41,838 bases of DNA from Oscillospiraceae bacterium (GTDB taxonomy: Bacteria; Bacillota; Clostridia; Oscillospirales; Oscillospiraceae). The position numbers and the translations under genes were made by a program. Positions 9,501 to 17,190 of this stretch are shown here, piece after piece. Each line of letters starts with the position of its first letter. The stretch's first letter is position 1. Below the pieces are notes generated by a model that was not told the origin of the DNA, made no database searches, and saw nothing but the letters and a program-made list of their open reading frames with translations. The stretch lies in the NCBI GenBank assembly GCA_021201735.1, contig JAJQEJ010000044.1:1-41838 (forward strand), read 5' to 3'.

Positions 9501-10033
9501 CTTACACTTGCGCCGCCGCCGAGTGTATTCCGGCAGTTTTGCAATGTAGCGCCGCCCAGCATGACGAACGTACAGCCACTTTGCACCTCTATGCCGCCCG
9601 CAGTAGCCCCGCCATCTAACGTGATATTCTCCAAGGATAGGACTCCATTGCTGGCAACCTTAAAATGTCTGCCGGTATCATTCGTCAGAACCCACGGCGT
9701 ACCCGCTGTATCGGAGTGGATGGTTACGCCTGCAGTGTTTGAAATTGTCTGGGTACCGTAAGCACCAACATCGATATTGTCTATTACGTTGAGCACAAAT
9801 TCTGTGGTGCTATTGGAGTTTACATAATTAACCGCTTCTTCTAATGTCCATTCATTTTGTCCGCTTGCACCTGAGTTTATAATGCCACTTTCGACGCCGC
9901 TGACAACCTCATAAACTTCCACTTCATCATAAGAATTGGCCGATGTGGTGGATGGCAGCACCATCAGGCCAAGCACAAAGATGCACGCCAGTGCCACCGC
10001 GCCAACGCTATGTCGTCTCCCCAAATCCATCAT
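6584..10033 (-). CDS. SLH-anchored beta-helix surface protein (1149 aa)
   Basis: Paralogue of the 1359-6059 product. A signal peptide covers about residues 1-30 (MMDLGRRHSVGAVALACIFV, cleavage near SANS). Residues about 90-640 form repeat units (GGxI, ISGN, IxGNxA) predicted as a right-handed beta-helix. InlB-type repeats occupy about 663-915, with a poly-glycine linker before the second, and three SLH domains lie at about 930-1115. The frame reaches a TTG at 10042, but AAAGGA at 10043-10048 is nine bases from the ATG at 10031-10033, so I use that start. A well-formed promoter lies upstream. The C-terminal 1.2 kb is nearly identical to the neighbouring gene. Expected to be secreted and held at the wall through SLH binding to wall polysaccharide; ligand unknown. 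Confidence 0.92.
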   Translation of the reverse strand: MMDLGRRHSVGAVALACIFVLGLMVLPSTTSANSYDEVEVYEVVSGVESGIINSGASGQNEWTLEEAVNYVNSNSTTEFVLNVIDNIDVGAYGTQTISNTAGVTIHSDTAGTPWVLTNDTGRHFKVASNGVLSLENITLDGGATAGGIEVQSGCTFVMLGGATLQNCRNTLGGGASVSGGSFMMYDGAVIQDCIAPTDMGVTADGFGGAVMVSNGGTLQMRDGALVQDCEAGSLGGGIYLKDSTFIMGVATVTECRATTGGGVSATGSTIEIDGGIIKGNTAETYGGGLNLITCQVNMDFAGVIEGNEAEKGSGNGVYISNGTFNLKDGAIRENQSATTYRMGGGVFVTGANAQFNMYDDGEISGNYGTDGAGIFVTSDAIFNMFGGSITGNTAQYRGGGAYIWGAEMNMSGGMIEGNACDGSDAVIATGAVLNGARGSGIYASGGVVSILGDADVSNNVSADCADSIGGGIFAQNASVITLSDQVSIHNNEANAGGGVYLIMSELTMSDSANISYNSARQNAGGVAAQGNTSSAGVVSQSTVTLSDSASVHDNISIKNGGGFFIAEDAKLITQPGNVSIINNSAGDEGGAIYTRDYTAYPDGYCIAATDYQSIQTDSSTIFSGNTADGLYTPPTDAALYTWLGFASVSDASVTHPLNNYDINYHNYTLTYDDNYSGGAGYSEGPYYYNDASTVKGYGDTGLTARSGYTFQKWNTAADGSGTSYAAGASITVTGDTTLYAQWSYNGGGGGGSTTYSVTYNANGGTGSYRDSGISSGTSYSVLSGTDTGISYSGYTLRGWNTSADGTGTSYAVGDTVTIRSSITLYAVWTEGEDDGYLRVTYYPNGATSGDVPVDSTLYHSGDTVTVLYNTGLLRRSGYYFSGWALTESGGTVLRPGTQFTMGDANVQLYARWSASTSGGSSLETLYDTEVPLATLTTDHIWYIQGYPDNSVKPDGNLTRAEAAAIFYRLIDDANGKAQTDYAISFGDVTQSNWYYHEVAYLTNRGILFGYEDGTFRGDAPISRAEFAAIASRFDALWLGTDNAFSDVSESHWAVQYINSAAEKGWITGYADGTFRPDQSISRAEAVTLINRVLGRSLTAGNEPDGLHSYIDLDNTYWAYYDIMEASHTHDYERNDAQEEVWTTYSYAQG
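6603..7784. repeat. Long direct repeat, copy 2 (InlB repeat plus SLH coding segment)
   Basis: Partner of 1372-2553, same orientation, offset 5231. The core 6786-7762 is identical to 1555-2531 by eye. It could support homologous recombination that would delete or duplicate the intervening 5.2 kb, including the XRE gene. Confidence 0.95.
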
Positions 10034-10094
10034 AAATAACAATCCTTTCTCTTTATTGCTACATTTTTCTGTTTTTTGAATGTATATCGGATTA

Positions 10095-10123
10095 ATTATA
10101 TCCTGGTTTCAACAATTTGTAAA
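10095..10123 (-). promoter_or_regulatory. Promoter of the 6584-10033 surface-protein gene
   Basis: On the minus strand TTTACA (10118-10123) and a consensus TATAAT (10095-10100) are separated by 17 bases. The leader to the ATG at 10033 would be about 55 bases. Confidence 0.75.
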
Positions 10124-10209
10124 GCTTATTATGCACTAATGTTTTCCTTCTCTTCTTTACAATCCCTCTAACCCCAGACATAGCAACCGGTCCAACCGCT
10201 GACATTGTC

Positions 10210-12348
10210 TTACGAAATGCAGGACGTCACGGCGGAGACCAGCGCGCAGAGCACCATGCCGATGGCGGTGGGGATGGCGATGGCAAGCAACGTCCACTTT
10301 GCGCGCCCCGCCTCCTTGCCGATGGTGAGGCAGGTTGTGGAGCACGGCCAGTGCACGAGGGTAAAGAGCATGGTGCAAAGCGCGGTGCGCCACGTCCAGC
10401 CGTGCGCAAGCAGTAGCTCATGGAGCGTGCTGTAGTCCGTAAAGTCCGTCAGGGTGCCGGTGGCCAGGTACGTCATGATCATGACCGGTATGACGATTTC
10501 GCTGGCGGGAAAGCCCAGAATAAACGCGATGAGGATCACCCCGTCCAGCCCCAGCAGGCGCGCAAACGGGTCGAGGAACTCGGTGCAGTATGCGAGCAGC
10601 GTCACGCCGTCCACCTGAATGTTCGCGAGCAGCCAGATCAGCAGCCCCGCGGGGGCCGCGACGATCACGGCGCGCCGGAGGACGAAGAGTGTGCGGTCGA
10701 GCATGGCGCGCACAATCACCTGCCCGATGCGCGGCCTGCGGTAGGGCGGCAGCTCAAGCGCAAACGAGGACGGCAGCCCCTTCAGGACCGTCACGGAGAG
10801 CAGGCGGGAGACGGCAAAGGTGAGCAGCACCCCCAGCACAACGGTCCCCAGCAGCAGCAGCGCCGAGAGAAACGAGCGCAACGCGCCCCCCTGCGTCCCC
10901 ACAAAAAACATGGTGATAATGGCGATGAGAATCGGAAAGCGCCCGTTGCACGGCACAAGGCTGTTGGTCATAATGGCAATCAGCCGCTCTCGCGGGCTGT
11001 CAATAATCCGGCACCCCACCACCCCGGCGGCGTTACACCCAAAACCCATGCACATTGTGAGCGCTTGCTTACCACACGTGCGCGCCTTTTGAAACGCGTG
11101 GTCCAGCACAAAGGCGATGCGGGGGAGGTATCCGAAATCCTCCAGAAGCGTGAACAGGGGGAAAAAGATCGCCATCGGCGGCAGCATCACGCTCACCACC
11201 CACGCCAGCACCCGGTAGACGCCCAGCACCAGCGCCCCGTGCAGCCAGTCCGGCGCGCCGAGCGCGGTAAATAGTACGGTCAGCTGATCCTGCACCCGGA
11301 AGAGCCCCTCCGAGAGCATCTGCGACGGGTAGTTCGCCCCCGCGATGGTGAGCCAGAGGATACCGGCAAGCAGGCCGAGCATCAGCGGAATGCCGGTCAG
11401 CCTGCCCGTGAGGATGCGGTCCAGCCGCCGGTCGCGGCGGTGGCAGTCCTCGTCCGCGCCGCACACCATCTCGCCGCTGATGCGCTCCGCCGTATCTGTA
11501 ATGCAGGTGACCATCGTCTCCTTGAGCGTTTCGGGCGCAATGCCCCCGGCGCGCAGCACCGCGTGCGCCTCACGCAGAGCCTCCTGCACACCGCTGTCGG
11601 ACGCGGGATTCCATCCCAACCGCTCCTCCAGCGCTGTGAAGAGGGTTTCGTCCCCCTCCAGCACCCGCAGCGCCGCCCACCGCGTGGGTACAGCACCCCC
11701 CACCCCGCGCTCCACGGCCGGGAACAGGCAGCGCGCCGCCTGTTCAATCGCCGCCGGATAGCGCACCGGCGGCATATCGGGCTTCGGGGCACTCCGGTGC
11801 AGCTCCGCGACCGCGTTTTTCAGCTCCGTCAGCCCCTCCCGCCGATTCGCGGCCGTCCCCACCACCGGCACGCCGAGCCGTCTGGACAGTCCCGCCAGAT
11901 GCACCGCAATCCCCTTTGCCCGCGCCTCATCCAGAAGATTGACGCAGACCACCGCGTTCGGAATCAGCTCCAACGTCTGCAGCACCAGATTCAGATTCCG
12001 CTCCAGACAGGTCGCGTCACACACCAGCACGGCCCCGTCCGGCTCCTCAAAGCAGAGAAAGTCCCGCGCGACCTCCTCCTCCGCCGAGTGCGGCAGCAGG
12101 GAATACACGCCCGGCAAATCCACAAGCAGGTATCCCCTCCCCTTGTGGCGGTATTCTCCCTGCGCCGACCCGACCGTCTTCCCCGGCCAGTTGCCGGTAT
12201 GCTGCCGCATCCCCGTCAGGGCGTTAAATACGGTGGATTTCCCCACATTGGGATTCCCCACCAGCGCAATGGTGCTCTGTCCTGTTTCCCGCTTGCCTGC
12301 CGCCGGTATGACGCGCTCTCCCCTCAAGCCCTCCGCCTGCCCTTCCAT
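10210..12348 (-). CDS. feoB: Ferrous iron transport protein B (FeoB)
   Basis: A 712-residue membrane GTPase for Fe(II) uptake across the cytoplasmic membrane. The N-terminal G domain shows G1 GNPNVGKST (residues 31-39), G3 DLPG and the G4-like NLLDE. The C-terminal half holds the Feo gate and core segments, with the motif GFGCNAAGVVGCRIIDSPRE followed by NSLVPCNGRFP, and several hydrophobic helices. The length is usual for FeoB. The start ATG (12346-12348) has GGGAG nine bases upstream. No feoA is adjacent, so it is a stand-alone feoB. The gene is divergent from the next gene at 12538. The NSLVPCNGRFP region differs from the best-known enterobacterial FeoB, but I believe it is common in clostridial homologues. 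Regulation by iron is likely, but I see no convincing Fur box. Confidence 0.95.
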   Translation of the reverse strand: MEGQAEGLRGERVIPAAGKRETGQSTIALVGNPNVGKSTVFNALTGMRQHTGNWPGKTVGSAQGEYRHKGRGYLLVDLPGVYSLLPHSAEEEVARDFLCFEEPDGAVLVCDATCLERNLNLVLQTLELIPNAVVCVNLLDEARAKGIAVHLAGLSRRLGVPVVGTAANRREGLTELKNAVAELHRSAPKPDMPPVRYPAAIEQAARCLFPAVERGVGGAVPTRWAALRVLEGDETLFTALEERLGWNPASDSGVQEALREAHAVLRAGGIAPETLKETMVTCITDTAERISGEMVCGADEDCHRRDRRLDRILTGRLTGIPLMLGLLAGILWLTIAGANYPSQMLSEGLFRVQDQLTVLFTALGAPDWLHGALVLGVYRVLAWVVSVMLPPMAIFFPLFTLLEDFGYLPRIAFVLDHAFQKARTCGKQALTMCMGFGCNAAGVVGCRIIDSPRERLIAIMTNSLVPCNGRFPILIAIITMFFVGTQGGALRSFLSALLLLGTVVLGVLLTFAVSRLLSVTVLKGLPSSFALELPPYRRPRIGQVIVRAMLDRTLFVLRRAVIVAAPAGLLIWLLANIQVDGVTLLAYCTEFLDPFARLLGLDGVILIAFILGFPASEIVIPVMIMTYLATGTLTDFTDYSTLHELLLAHGWTWRTALCTMLFTLVHWPCSTTCLTIGKEAGRAKWTLLAIAIPTAIGMVLCALVSAVTSCIS

Positions 12349-12453
12349 TCACTTACGCTCCCATTCTATGCCATACGTGACAAAATGCCCCGATTCATTT
12401 TATAAATTCTCTTTTCTCCTGAATTTAGGGCGCCTTTTGTAACCTTTTTGTTG

Positions 12454-12482
12454 TTGCATTTTTCCCCTCTATTTCATAAAAT
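12454..12482 (+). promoter_or_regulatory. Putative promoter of the 12538 gene
   Basis: TTGCAT (12454-12459) and TAAAAT (12477-12482) are spaced by 17 bases in an AT-rich intergenic stretch. Confidence 0.55.
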
Positions 12483-12537
12483 AAATTAATTCTTTAACGC
12501 ATTCAGCGACCAAACACGGTCGAGAGGGGGTGACCCA

Positions 12538-13254
12538 ATGAAACGAACCGTATTATGGGCCATTGCTTTCCTGTTGGTCGGCTTTGCTTTGGGCACCCTT
12601 TACACGTCGCAGTTAAACCAAACCGGCACGGGCACAACCGCGTTGCACACGGTTGTCCTTCCCACCACGGTGCCGCTGCCCACCTCCGGTTCTGCGAATG
12701 CCGGTATGGTGACTGCCAATGCCTCATCCGCCGTGCAGGCCTTCGACCGCGCCGACAACGCGCAGCTCCTGCGGCAGGCGACCGTTGTGCTCGATGCCGT
12801 TAAAAGCAATGATTATGCCACCCTTTCCGCCATGGTACACCCAGAAAAGGGCGTCACCTTTACCCCCTACTCCACCGTGGATGCCGAACATGACCTCTGC
12901 TTTACCACCACGCAGATGGCGGCGGCGGAACGCGACACCAACACTTATATTTGGGGGACAACCACCGGAAAGACGCCAATCACGCTCAGTATACAGGATT
13001 ATTTCGCGCAGTATGTATTTAACAGCGACTACACCCAGGCAAGCCAGGTCGGCATCGACATGCTGCTCGGCACGGGCAACGCGCTTGAAAATGTATCCGC
13101 CGCCTACCCCGGCGGGCGATTCGTCGAATTCTACTCCCCCGGCACCAGTTCGGCAAAATCCGGGTACGACTGGTCGTCTTTGAAGCTGGTGTTCGAAGCG
13201 AAGGATAACACATGGTACCTGGTTGGCATGATTCACAGCGAGTGGACAACTTAA
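12538..13254 (+). CDS. Membrane-anchored extracytoplasmic protein of unknown function
   Basis: A 238-residue protein with one N-terminal hydrophobic segment (residues about 4-22, no lipobox cysteine), a Thr/Pro/Ser-rich linker to about residue 60, and a soluble domain to the end. The ATG follows AGGGGGTGA. The C-terminus, LVFEAKDNTWYLVGMIHSEW, resembles the WYLVGxxHxEWT ending I know from conserved but uncharacterised Firmicute exported proteins. The N-terminal segment suits an uncleaved anchor or signal peptide with the domain outside the cell. It has its own promoter and terminator and is therefore monocistronic. No catalytic motif was recognised. Confidence 0.82.
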   Translation: MKRTVLWAIAFLLVGFALGTLYTSQLNQTGTGTTALHTVVLPTTVPLPTSGSANAGMVTANASSAVQAFDRADNAQLLRQATVVLDAVKSNDYATLSAMVHPEKGVTFTPYSTVDAEHDLCFTTTQMAAAERDTNTYIWGTTTGKTPITLSIQDYFAQYVFNSDYTQASQVGIDMLLGTGNALENVSAAYPGGRFVEFYSPGTSSAKSGYDWSSLKLVFEAKDNTWYLVGMIHSEWTT

Positions 13255-13294
13255 AAAGCAAAAGCGGCGGACGCATAGACCGCCTGCCCACAAC

Positions 13295-13332
13295 AAAAAT
13301 TGCCTGAATGGAGCACATTCAGGCGATTTTTT
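13295..13332. terminator. Bidirectional intrinsic terminator
   Basis: TTGCCTGAATG (13300-13310) pairs with CATTCAGGCGA (13316-13326) around a 5-base loop, with an A-run before and a T-run after. It ends the plus-strand gene at 13254 and overlaps the stop codon of the minus-strand gene ending at 13331. Confidence 0.9.
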
Positions 13333-13687
13333 ATGATAGAATTTCTTTTCCCGGTACAGGAGGGGCGAGCGGGGTTGCCGCCGGATCGCCGGGCGCGTCA
13401 GGCAGTACAGTGTCGTCCTCCTTGACTCCAGCCGGTTCATTTTCATGTGGCGCGGGATCGGTTGCGGCGGGGCCGGCTACAGGTTCGATACCCGCCGGCC
13501 CGGCGACCGGTTCCGGGCCAATCAGCGTTCCTTCTGATGCCGGAGGCAGCACCTCATCCGGCAGCGGATTTTCACCAAATCCGGTGTTCGACACTACAAG
13601 AAAGACCACAATGCAAACAACGGCAGCGAATACAGCGCCCCAAAAGATCACGCTACCTTTGGCCTGTTTTTTACGCACTTCCCCCAT
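13331..13687 (-). CDS. Small single-pass membrane protein with Pro/Ala/Glu-rich tail
   Basis: A 118-residue protein with a cytoplasmic basic start (MGEVRKKQAKG), one transmembrane segment (about residues 12-33) and a low-complexity tail rich in Pro, Ala and Gly with the repeated phrase EPVAGPA. The first ATG (13685-13687) abuts its AGGGAG with no spacer. A GTG at 13676-13678 is nine bases from the same site and is the more likely start, giving 115 residues. Either way the gene overlaps the upstream HAAS-domain gene and is the last member of the padR operon. The function is unknown. The tail may span the wall or act as a flexible linker. Confidence 0.7.
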   Translation of the reverse strand: MGEVRKKQAKGSVIFWGAVFAAVVCIVVFLVVSNTGFGENPLPDEVLPPASEGTLIGPEPVAGPAGIEPVAGPAATDPAPHENEPAGVKEDDTVLPDAPGDPAATPLAPPVPGKEILS

Positions 13688-14357
13688 CTCCCTTTTGATA
13701 TCGCGCCATGCCGCTCACAAACCAATGGACAGCCAGGGCGACGATTAGAATAATCCATGTCAGCCTGTGCAGATGGGGCTTCCCCGCGACAACCAGCAGG
13801 CAAATGAGTGCCGCCACCCACAGCGCCGCTACGAAAACAGGATACCACTTTGCCTGAATGCCGTCTCCCACAAGCCGTAGGCCGCGCCTGTGCGCTTGCC
13901 ACAAATAGACTGCAAACACAATCGCCAGCAGCACCAAAAACAGATACGGCGCGTTGCGCAGTATGGATTTTGGCCCCGGCGGATTTGCTATATCCAGCAC
14001 GAGCAGCAGCAGGAATATGACTGCCGCAACAACAGGGACAATGGAAAAGAATTTCCCCCGGGTATCGTCTTTCTTTTCCGCTTCGGCTGCGGGCGGCTCC
14101 TTTTCCGGCGGTGCCGCCGGTGCAGGATGCGCAGCTTCCTCCCGGACAAGGCTATCCACCAGCTCGTAGATATCCCCCACGCTTTCTATGGTGCTGTCGT
14201 AGGCGCTCTGCGGCGCATGTCCCGCTTCCAGCAGCGCGTTGTATTGATCCAGCAGGTCGGCGTAAAGCTCCGCCTTGGTGTCTCTTACCTTATCCGTCTG
14301 GGGCGCACCCGCAAACGCCCGGTCGATGTACGCGCGGATTCTTTCGCGGTAATCCAC
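13671..14357 (-). CDS. HAAS/DUF1700-type membrane protein paired with PadR
   Basis: A protein of about 228 residues. The N-terminal about 75 residues (DYRERIRAYIDRAFAG ... ALLEAGHAPQSAYDSTIES) form the helical HAAS-type domain that is often encoded directly after PadR regulators. An Ala/Pro/Glu linker follows, and then about four transmembrane segments between residues 105 and 220. The frame reaches a GTG at 14366, but AAGGAG is eight bases from the GTG at 14355-14357, which I use. The gene lies 15 bp after padR and overlaps the next small membrane gene. By family knowledge these proteins act with PadR in membrane or envelope signalling; the exact role is unknown. Confidence 0.82.
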   Translation of the reverse strand: MDYRERIRAYIDRAFAGAPQTDKVRDTKAELYADLLDQYNALLEAGHAPQSAYDSTIESVGDIYELVDSLVREEAAHPAPAAPPEKEPPAAEAEKKDDTRGKFFSIVPVVAAVIFLLLLVLDIANPPGPKSILRNAPYLFLVLLAIVFAVYLWQAHRRGLRLVGDGIQAKWYPVFVAALWVAALICLLVVAGKPHLHRLTWIILIVALAVHWFVSGMARYQKGDGGSA

Positions 14358-14372
14358 ATTCAGCACTCCTTC

Positions 14373-14702
14373 CTAAGCAAACAGCATGTCCATCAGCTCT
14401 TTGATGTCCTGCCACTCCTGCATCCGCTGGGCAAATCGCTCCCGCCCGGCCTCGGTGATGGAATAATAGCGCCGCCTGCCTCCGCCGGAGGAATCTTCAT
14501 CACCCCAATAGGCGCGGATGTACCCGTCCTTTTCCAACCGCCGGAAGGCGGTGTAAAGCGTGGCTTCTTTCAGCTCAAAGCGGCCTGCGGACTTTTCCAG
14601 TATGGCCCGGTTAATCTCGTAGCCGTAATTGTCGCCCTCCAGCAGATTCCGCAGAATAATGCTGTCGGTGTGTCCATAGATCATATCGGAAGAAATAACC
14701 AC
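14373..14702 (-). CDS. PadR-family transcriptional regulator
   Basis: A 109-residue winged helix-turn-helix protein of the compact PadR subfamily. HTDSIILRNLL, YGYEINRAI, the recognition-helix segment LKEATLYTAFRRLEKDGYI and the wing GGGRRRYYSITEAGR are all visible, followed by the short C-terminal dimerisation helix. The frame extends upstream to a GTG at 14732, but GGGGAGG lies seven bases before the GTG at 14700-14702. That start gives MVISSDMIYGHTDS, the usual N-terminus of this subfamily. It is first in an operon with a HAAS-type membrane protein and a small membrane protein. PadR proteins of this kind commonly repress their own operon, which is likely here. Confidence 0.92.
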   Translation of the reverse strand: MVISSDMIYGHTDSIILRNLLEGDNYGYEINRAILEKSAGRFELKEATLYTAFRRLEKDGYIRAYWGDEDSSGGGRRRYYSITEAGRERFAQRMQEWQDIKELMDMLFA

Positions 14703-14722
14703 AACTTCGCCTCCCCATGTAT

Positions 14723-14751
14723 ATTGTATCACACACTACTTCGTATTGCAA
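14723..14751 (-). promoter_or_regulatory. Promoter of the padR operon
   Basis: Minus strand TTGCAA (14746-14751) and TACAAT (14723-14728) with a 17-base spacer. The GTG start at 14702 lies about 20 bases downstream of the -10. Confidence 0.6.
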
Positions 14752-14766
14752 GGTAATTTTCGTCTT

Positions 14767-14821
14767 AAAAAAGGGGCGACGTCTCGGAATCCGTGGGATT
14801 CCGAGACGTCGCCCCTTTTTT
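14767..14821 (-). terminator. Very strong intrinsic terminator with 26-bp perfect arms
   Basis: A fully paired stem (14767-14792 with 14796-14821, loop GTG) begins with A6 and ends with T6. It lies just downstream of the exported-protein gene ending at 14839 and upstream of the padR promoter, so it insulates the two minus-strand units. Confidence 0.93.
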
Positions 14822-14838
14822 GTTCATTGTTATCGTAC

Positions 14839-15390
14839 TCAGCTCACCTGATAGTCCCCCCGCACCATGAGCGTAACGGCATCGGACGCCTTCACGCCGT
14901 GCCCGCTCTCTGTGGCGAGATAGAGATGGTTTGCCACGAGCGCGCCGCCGCTTGCGAGGGTCGCGCCGCCCGTCATATCAACGAGCCCCGGCGCGGCGCT
15001 CGCGACGCACACAGCGGAGCCGGTGCGCAGGAGCAGCTCACAGCCCGCGTCGGCGGTCAGTGTCTGCCCCGCTTTGAGCGTCACGGCACTGTACGCGGAC
15101 ATCACGGTGCCGCCCGCGGCGTTATTTTCCGACACCTTGTCCGACACCTGCTTGCTCAAATCGCTCCCGACCGACTCCAGCTGCGTCTTGAGCTGACTTT
15201 CGCGGTTAGAGAGCTTCGTATCCACCTGCGCGAGGATATCGGGCGTGGTTTTGTCGTTGAGATAGCTCAGTGTCACAAGCGGGTCGCTCTGCGTGCCCTG
15301 CTGCCCTGCCGCAAACACCACGCCGCCCAGTCCCGCGATGATCACTCCGGCGATCAGCACACGCCCCGCCAGCTGTTTTTTTGTTATCAT
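14839..15390 (-). CDS. Exported protein of unknown function
   Basis: A 183-residue protein beginning MITKKQLAGRVLIAGVIIAG, a signal peptide or membrane anchor ending near VFAAG. A predicted helical, coiled-coil-like stretch follows (about residues 45-90, DTKLSNRESQLKTQLESVG). The C-terminal half is Gly/Ala/Thr-rich and beta-like (SAYSAVTLKAGQTLTADAGC), reminiscent of a small beta-roll. The ATG at 15388-15390 is eight bases from GGAGG; the longer frame to 15405 lacks a spacer. It follows mazF by 57 bp on the same strand and ends at a strong terminator, so it is probably the distal gene of that transcript. The sequence SDPLVTLSYLND occurs, as I recall, in conserved hypothetical clostridial proteins. 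No function can be assigned. Confidence 0.8.
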   Translation of the reverse strand: MITKKQLAGRVLIAGVIIAGLGGVVFAAGQQGTQSDPLVTLSYLNDKTTPDILAQVDTKLSNRESQLKTQLESVGSDLSKQVSDKVSENNAAGGTVMSAYSAVTLKAGQTLTADAGCELLLRTGSAVCVASAAPGLVDMTGGATLASGGALVANHLYLATESGHGVKASDAVTLMVRGDYQVS

Positions 15391-15447
15391 ATGTAGCGCC
15401 TCCATTTATGGTGCGGGCGTGATCCTTGCACACCACGCCCGCTTGCA

Positions 15448-15813
15448 TTACACCAGTCTCTCGTTATGCAGACCAAAGCTCACCGCGATGGCCGAATCTA
15501 CCCGTTCCATGAGTGCGTCATCCAGCTTTCCCATATGTCCCCTCAGACGCCGCTTATCCAGTGTGCGTATCTGCTCCAAAAGTACCACGGAGTCCTTCGG
15601 CAATCCATACGTTTTGGCGGAAAGCTCAATGTGGGTTGGCAGACGCGCCTTCGCAGTCTGTGAAGTGATGGCAGCCGCAATGACGGTGGGGCTGTGGCGG
15701 TTTCCGGTATCGTTTTGCACGATCAGCACCGGCCGCACGCCGCCCTGCTCACTGCCCACCACGGGGCTCAAATCCGCATAGAATATATCTCCTCGTTTCA
15801 CGCTGTTATCCAC
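15448..15813 (-). CDS. mazF: MazF/PemK (EndoA) mRNA interferase toxin
   Basis: A 121-residue type II toxin, a sequence-specific endoribonuclease. Family features are the N-terminal [20 protein letters not shown], then [25 protein letters not shown], and [16 protein letters not shown], which contains the conserved Glu/Gln and Arg residues of the active-site surface. The start is GTG at 15811-15813. It lies downstream of alr, as in Bacillus, where the antitoxin gene normally comes between the two. Here the 200 bp between alr and mazF hold no mazE-like reading frame. The antitoxin is therefore absent, elsewhere in the genome, or replaced. The protein itself is intact and of normal length. Confidence 0.95.
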   Translation of the reverse strand: MDNSVKRGDIFYADLSPVVGSEQGGVRPVLIVQNDTGNRHSPTVIAAAITSQTAKARLPTHIELSAKTYGLPKDSVVLLEQIRTLDKRRLRGHMGKLDDALMERVDSAIAVSFGLHNERLV

Positions 15814-16013
15814 AAAAGCTCACTCTCCGCGGTCAATAGTTTCCTATGTCACCCAAACAATCCGGGTCAAACGCAGGTCACTATAATTTTCCCACGGGAC
15901 AGCGGAAATTATACGCATTCCTGTGAAAAACAGGATAAGCATATAACTCCGCTTTCGGCTTTCAACGTATTCTCCCCGTGCCAGTCTATGCGGCATGCGG
16001 GAGAACGGTGTCA

Positions 16014-17168
16014 TCAGTCTTGCCGCGCAATCACTCTGGGTACGCGGGCCGACACAGCGCAGAGAAGCTCATAGGAGATGGTATCCACGATTTCCGCGGC
16101 GCGCTCCACAGGGGCGTGCACGCCATAGATTTCAGCCGCATCCCCCGCCCGCACACCGGGCAGGTCGGTCACGTCCACCATGCACATATCCATGCACACG
16201 CGGCCCACGATCCGCGCCATGCCGCCGCCGAGCGAGACGGAGAGCCGGTTCGAGCACAGGCGGGGCAGCCCGTCGGCATAGCCGATGGCGAGCACCGCGA
16301 GACGGCTCGCGCGCGCAGGCGTCCATGTGCGCCCGTAGCTCACGGGGACGCCCGCCGGAATCTCCCGCACGTCGGCCACGCGGGCCTTGAGCGTCATGAC
16401 GGGCCTTAAGCCCTCCCGCAGAAGATATTCCATGTCCGGTGCCGGGAAATGGCCATAGAGGGCAATCCCGGGCCGGATCATATCCAGATGCGTACAAGGG
16501 TATTTTAACACAGCCGCGCTGGCGGCGCAATGCCAAATTTGGCCGGAAATCCCCCGCGCCCGCAGGTCTTCCCGCAGGGTCAAAAAGCGGCTAAACTGCG
16601 CCATCGTATAGGCTTCACTGCCGTCGGCGTCGGAAAAATGGGTAAAAATTCCCTCCACCTCCAGCCCCTGCATTACACATACGTCGGCAAGATCGGAAGC
16701 CGCCTGCGCGGCGGCTTCCTCCGTGCCGCAAAAAAAACCGAGCCGGGTCATGCCCGTATCCGCTTTGCAGTGTACTTTGAGCACCCCGCCCGCCTGTCCC
16801 GCCGCTTTGGAGAGCGCCAAAGCGTGCGCGGGCGAGATCGCCGTCTGGGTGATCTGCCCCGCAAGGAGCGCTGGCACCTGTGCCGGGTCCGTGTAGCCTA
16901 AAATGAGTATGGGCGCGCGGATGCCCGCCGCGCGCAGCGCTTGCGCCTCGGCAAGACAGGCCACCGCCAGATAGTCCGCCCCCAGCGCCTCAAGATGCTT
17001 CGCCACCGGGATGACGCCGTGCCCGTAGGCGTTGGCCTTGACCGGTGCCAGAAAGCGGCAGCCCTCCGGCGTACAGGCGCGCAGGGCGCGGTAGTTGTGC
17101 GCCAGATGCTCCAGATGGATTTCAGCCCACGCCCGCGCCGTTTCATTTTGCTCACAGATATCTTTCAT
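16014..17168 (-). CDS. alr: Alanine racemase
   Basis: A 384-residue PLP enzyme that converts L- to D-alanine for peptidoglycan. The PLP lysine is K44 in PVKANAYGHG. The second catalytic residue is the tyrosine of VSYGRTW, about residue 277. Also present are KADTGMTRLG, THFSDAD, DMIRPGIALYG, IGYADG and GRVCMDM. The open frame continues to 17501, but AGAAGGA eight bases before the ATG at 17166-17168 and the family length fix the start. It follows a LolA/YdcC-like lipoprotein gene by 22 bp and precedes mazF. This order is also known from Bacillus subtilis (ydcC, alr, mazEF). Confidence 0.97.
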   Translation of the reverse strand: MKDICEQNETARAWAEIHLEHLAHNYRALRACTPEGCRFLAPVKANAYGHGVIPVAKHLEALGADYLAVACLAEAQALRAAGIRAPILILGYTDPAQVPALLAGQITQTAISPAHALALSKAAGQAGGVLKVHCKADTGMTRLGFFCGTEEAAAQAASDLADVCVMQGLEVEGIFTHFSDADGSEAYTMAQFSRFLTLREDLRARGISGQIWHCAASAAVLKYPCTHLDMIRPGIALYGHFPAPDMEYLLREGLRPVMTLKARVADVREIPAGVPVSYGRTWTPARASRLAVLAIGYADGLPRLCSNRLSVSLGGGMARIVGRVCMDMCMVDVTDLPGVRAGDAAEIYGVHAPVERAAEIVDTISYELLCAVSARVPRVIARQD

Positions 17169-17190
17169 TTGTAACGTCCTTCTTCTGTCG

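Noticed and set aside
10420-11274. Plus-strand frame opposite feoB
   Set aside because: The product is rich in Arg, Gln and His, typical of an antisense frame in GC-rich DNA, and feoB is unambiguous on the other strand.
15814-16013. Possible mazE antitoxin gene between alr and mazF
   Set aside because: I read all minus-strand frames and found no frame of 60-90 codons with a start and a ribosome binding site.
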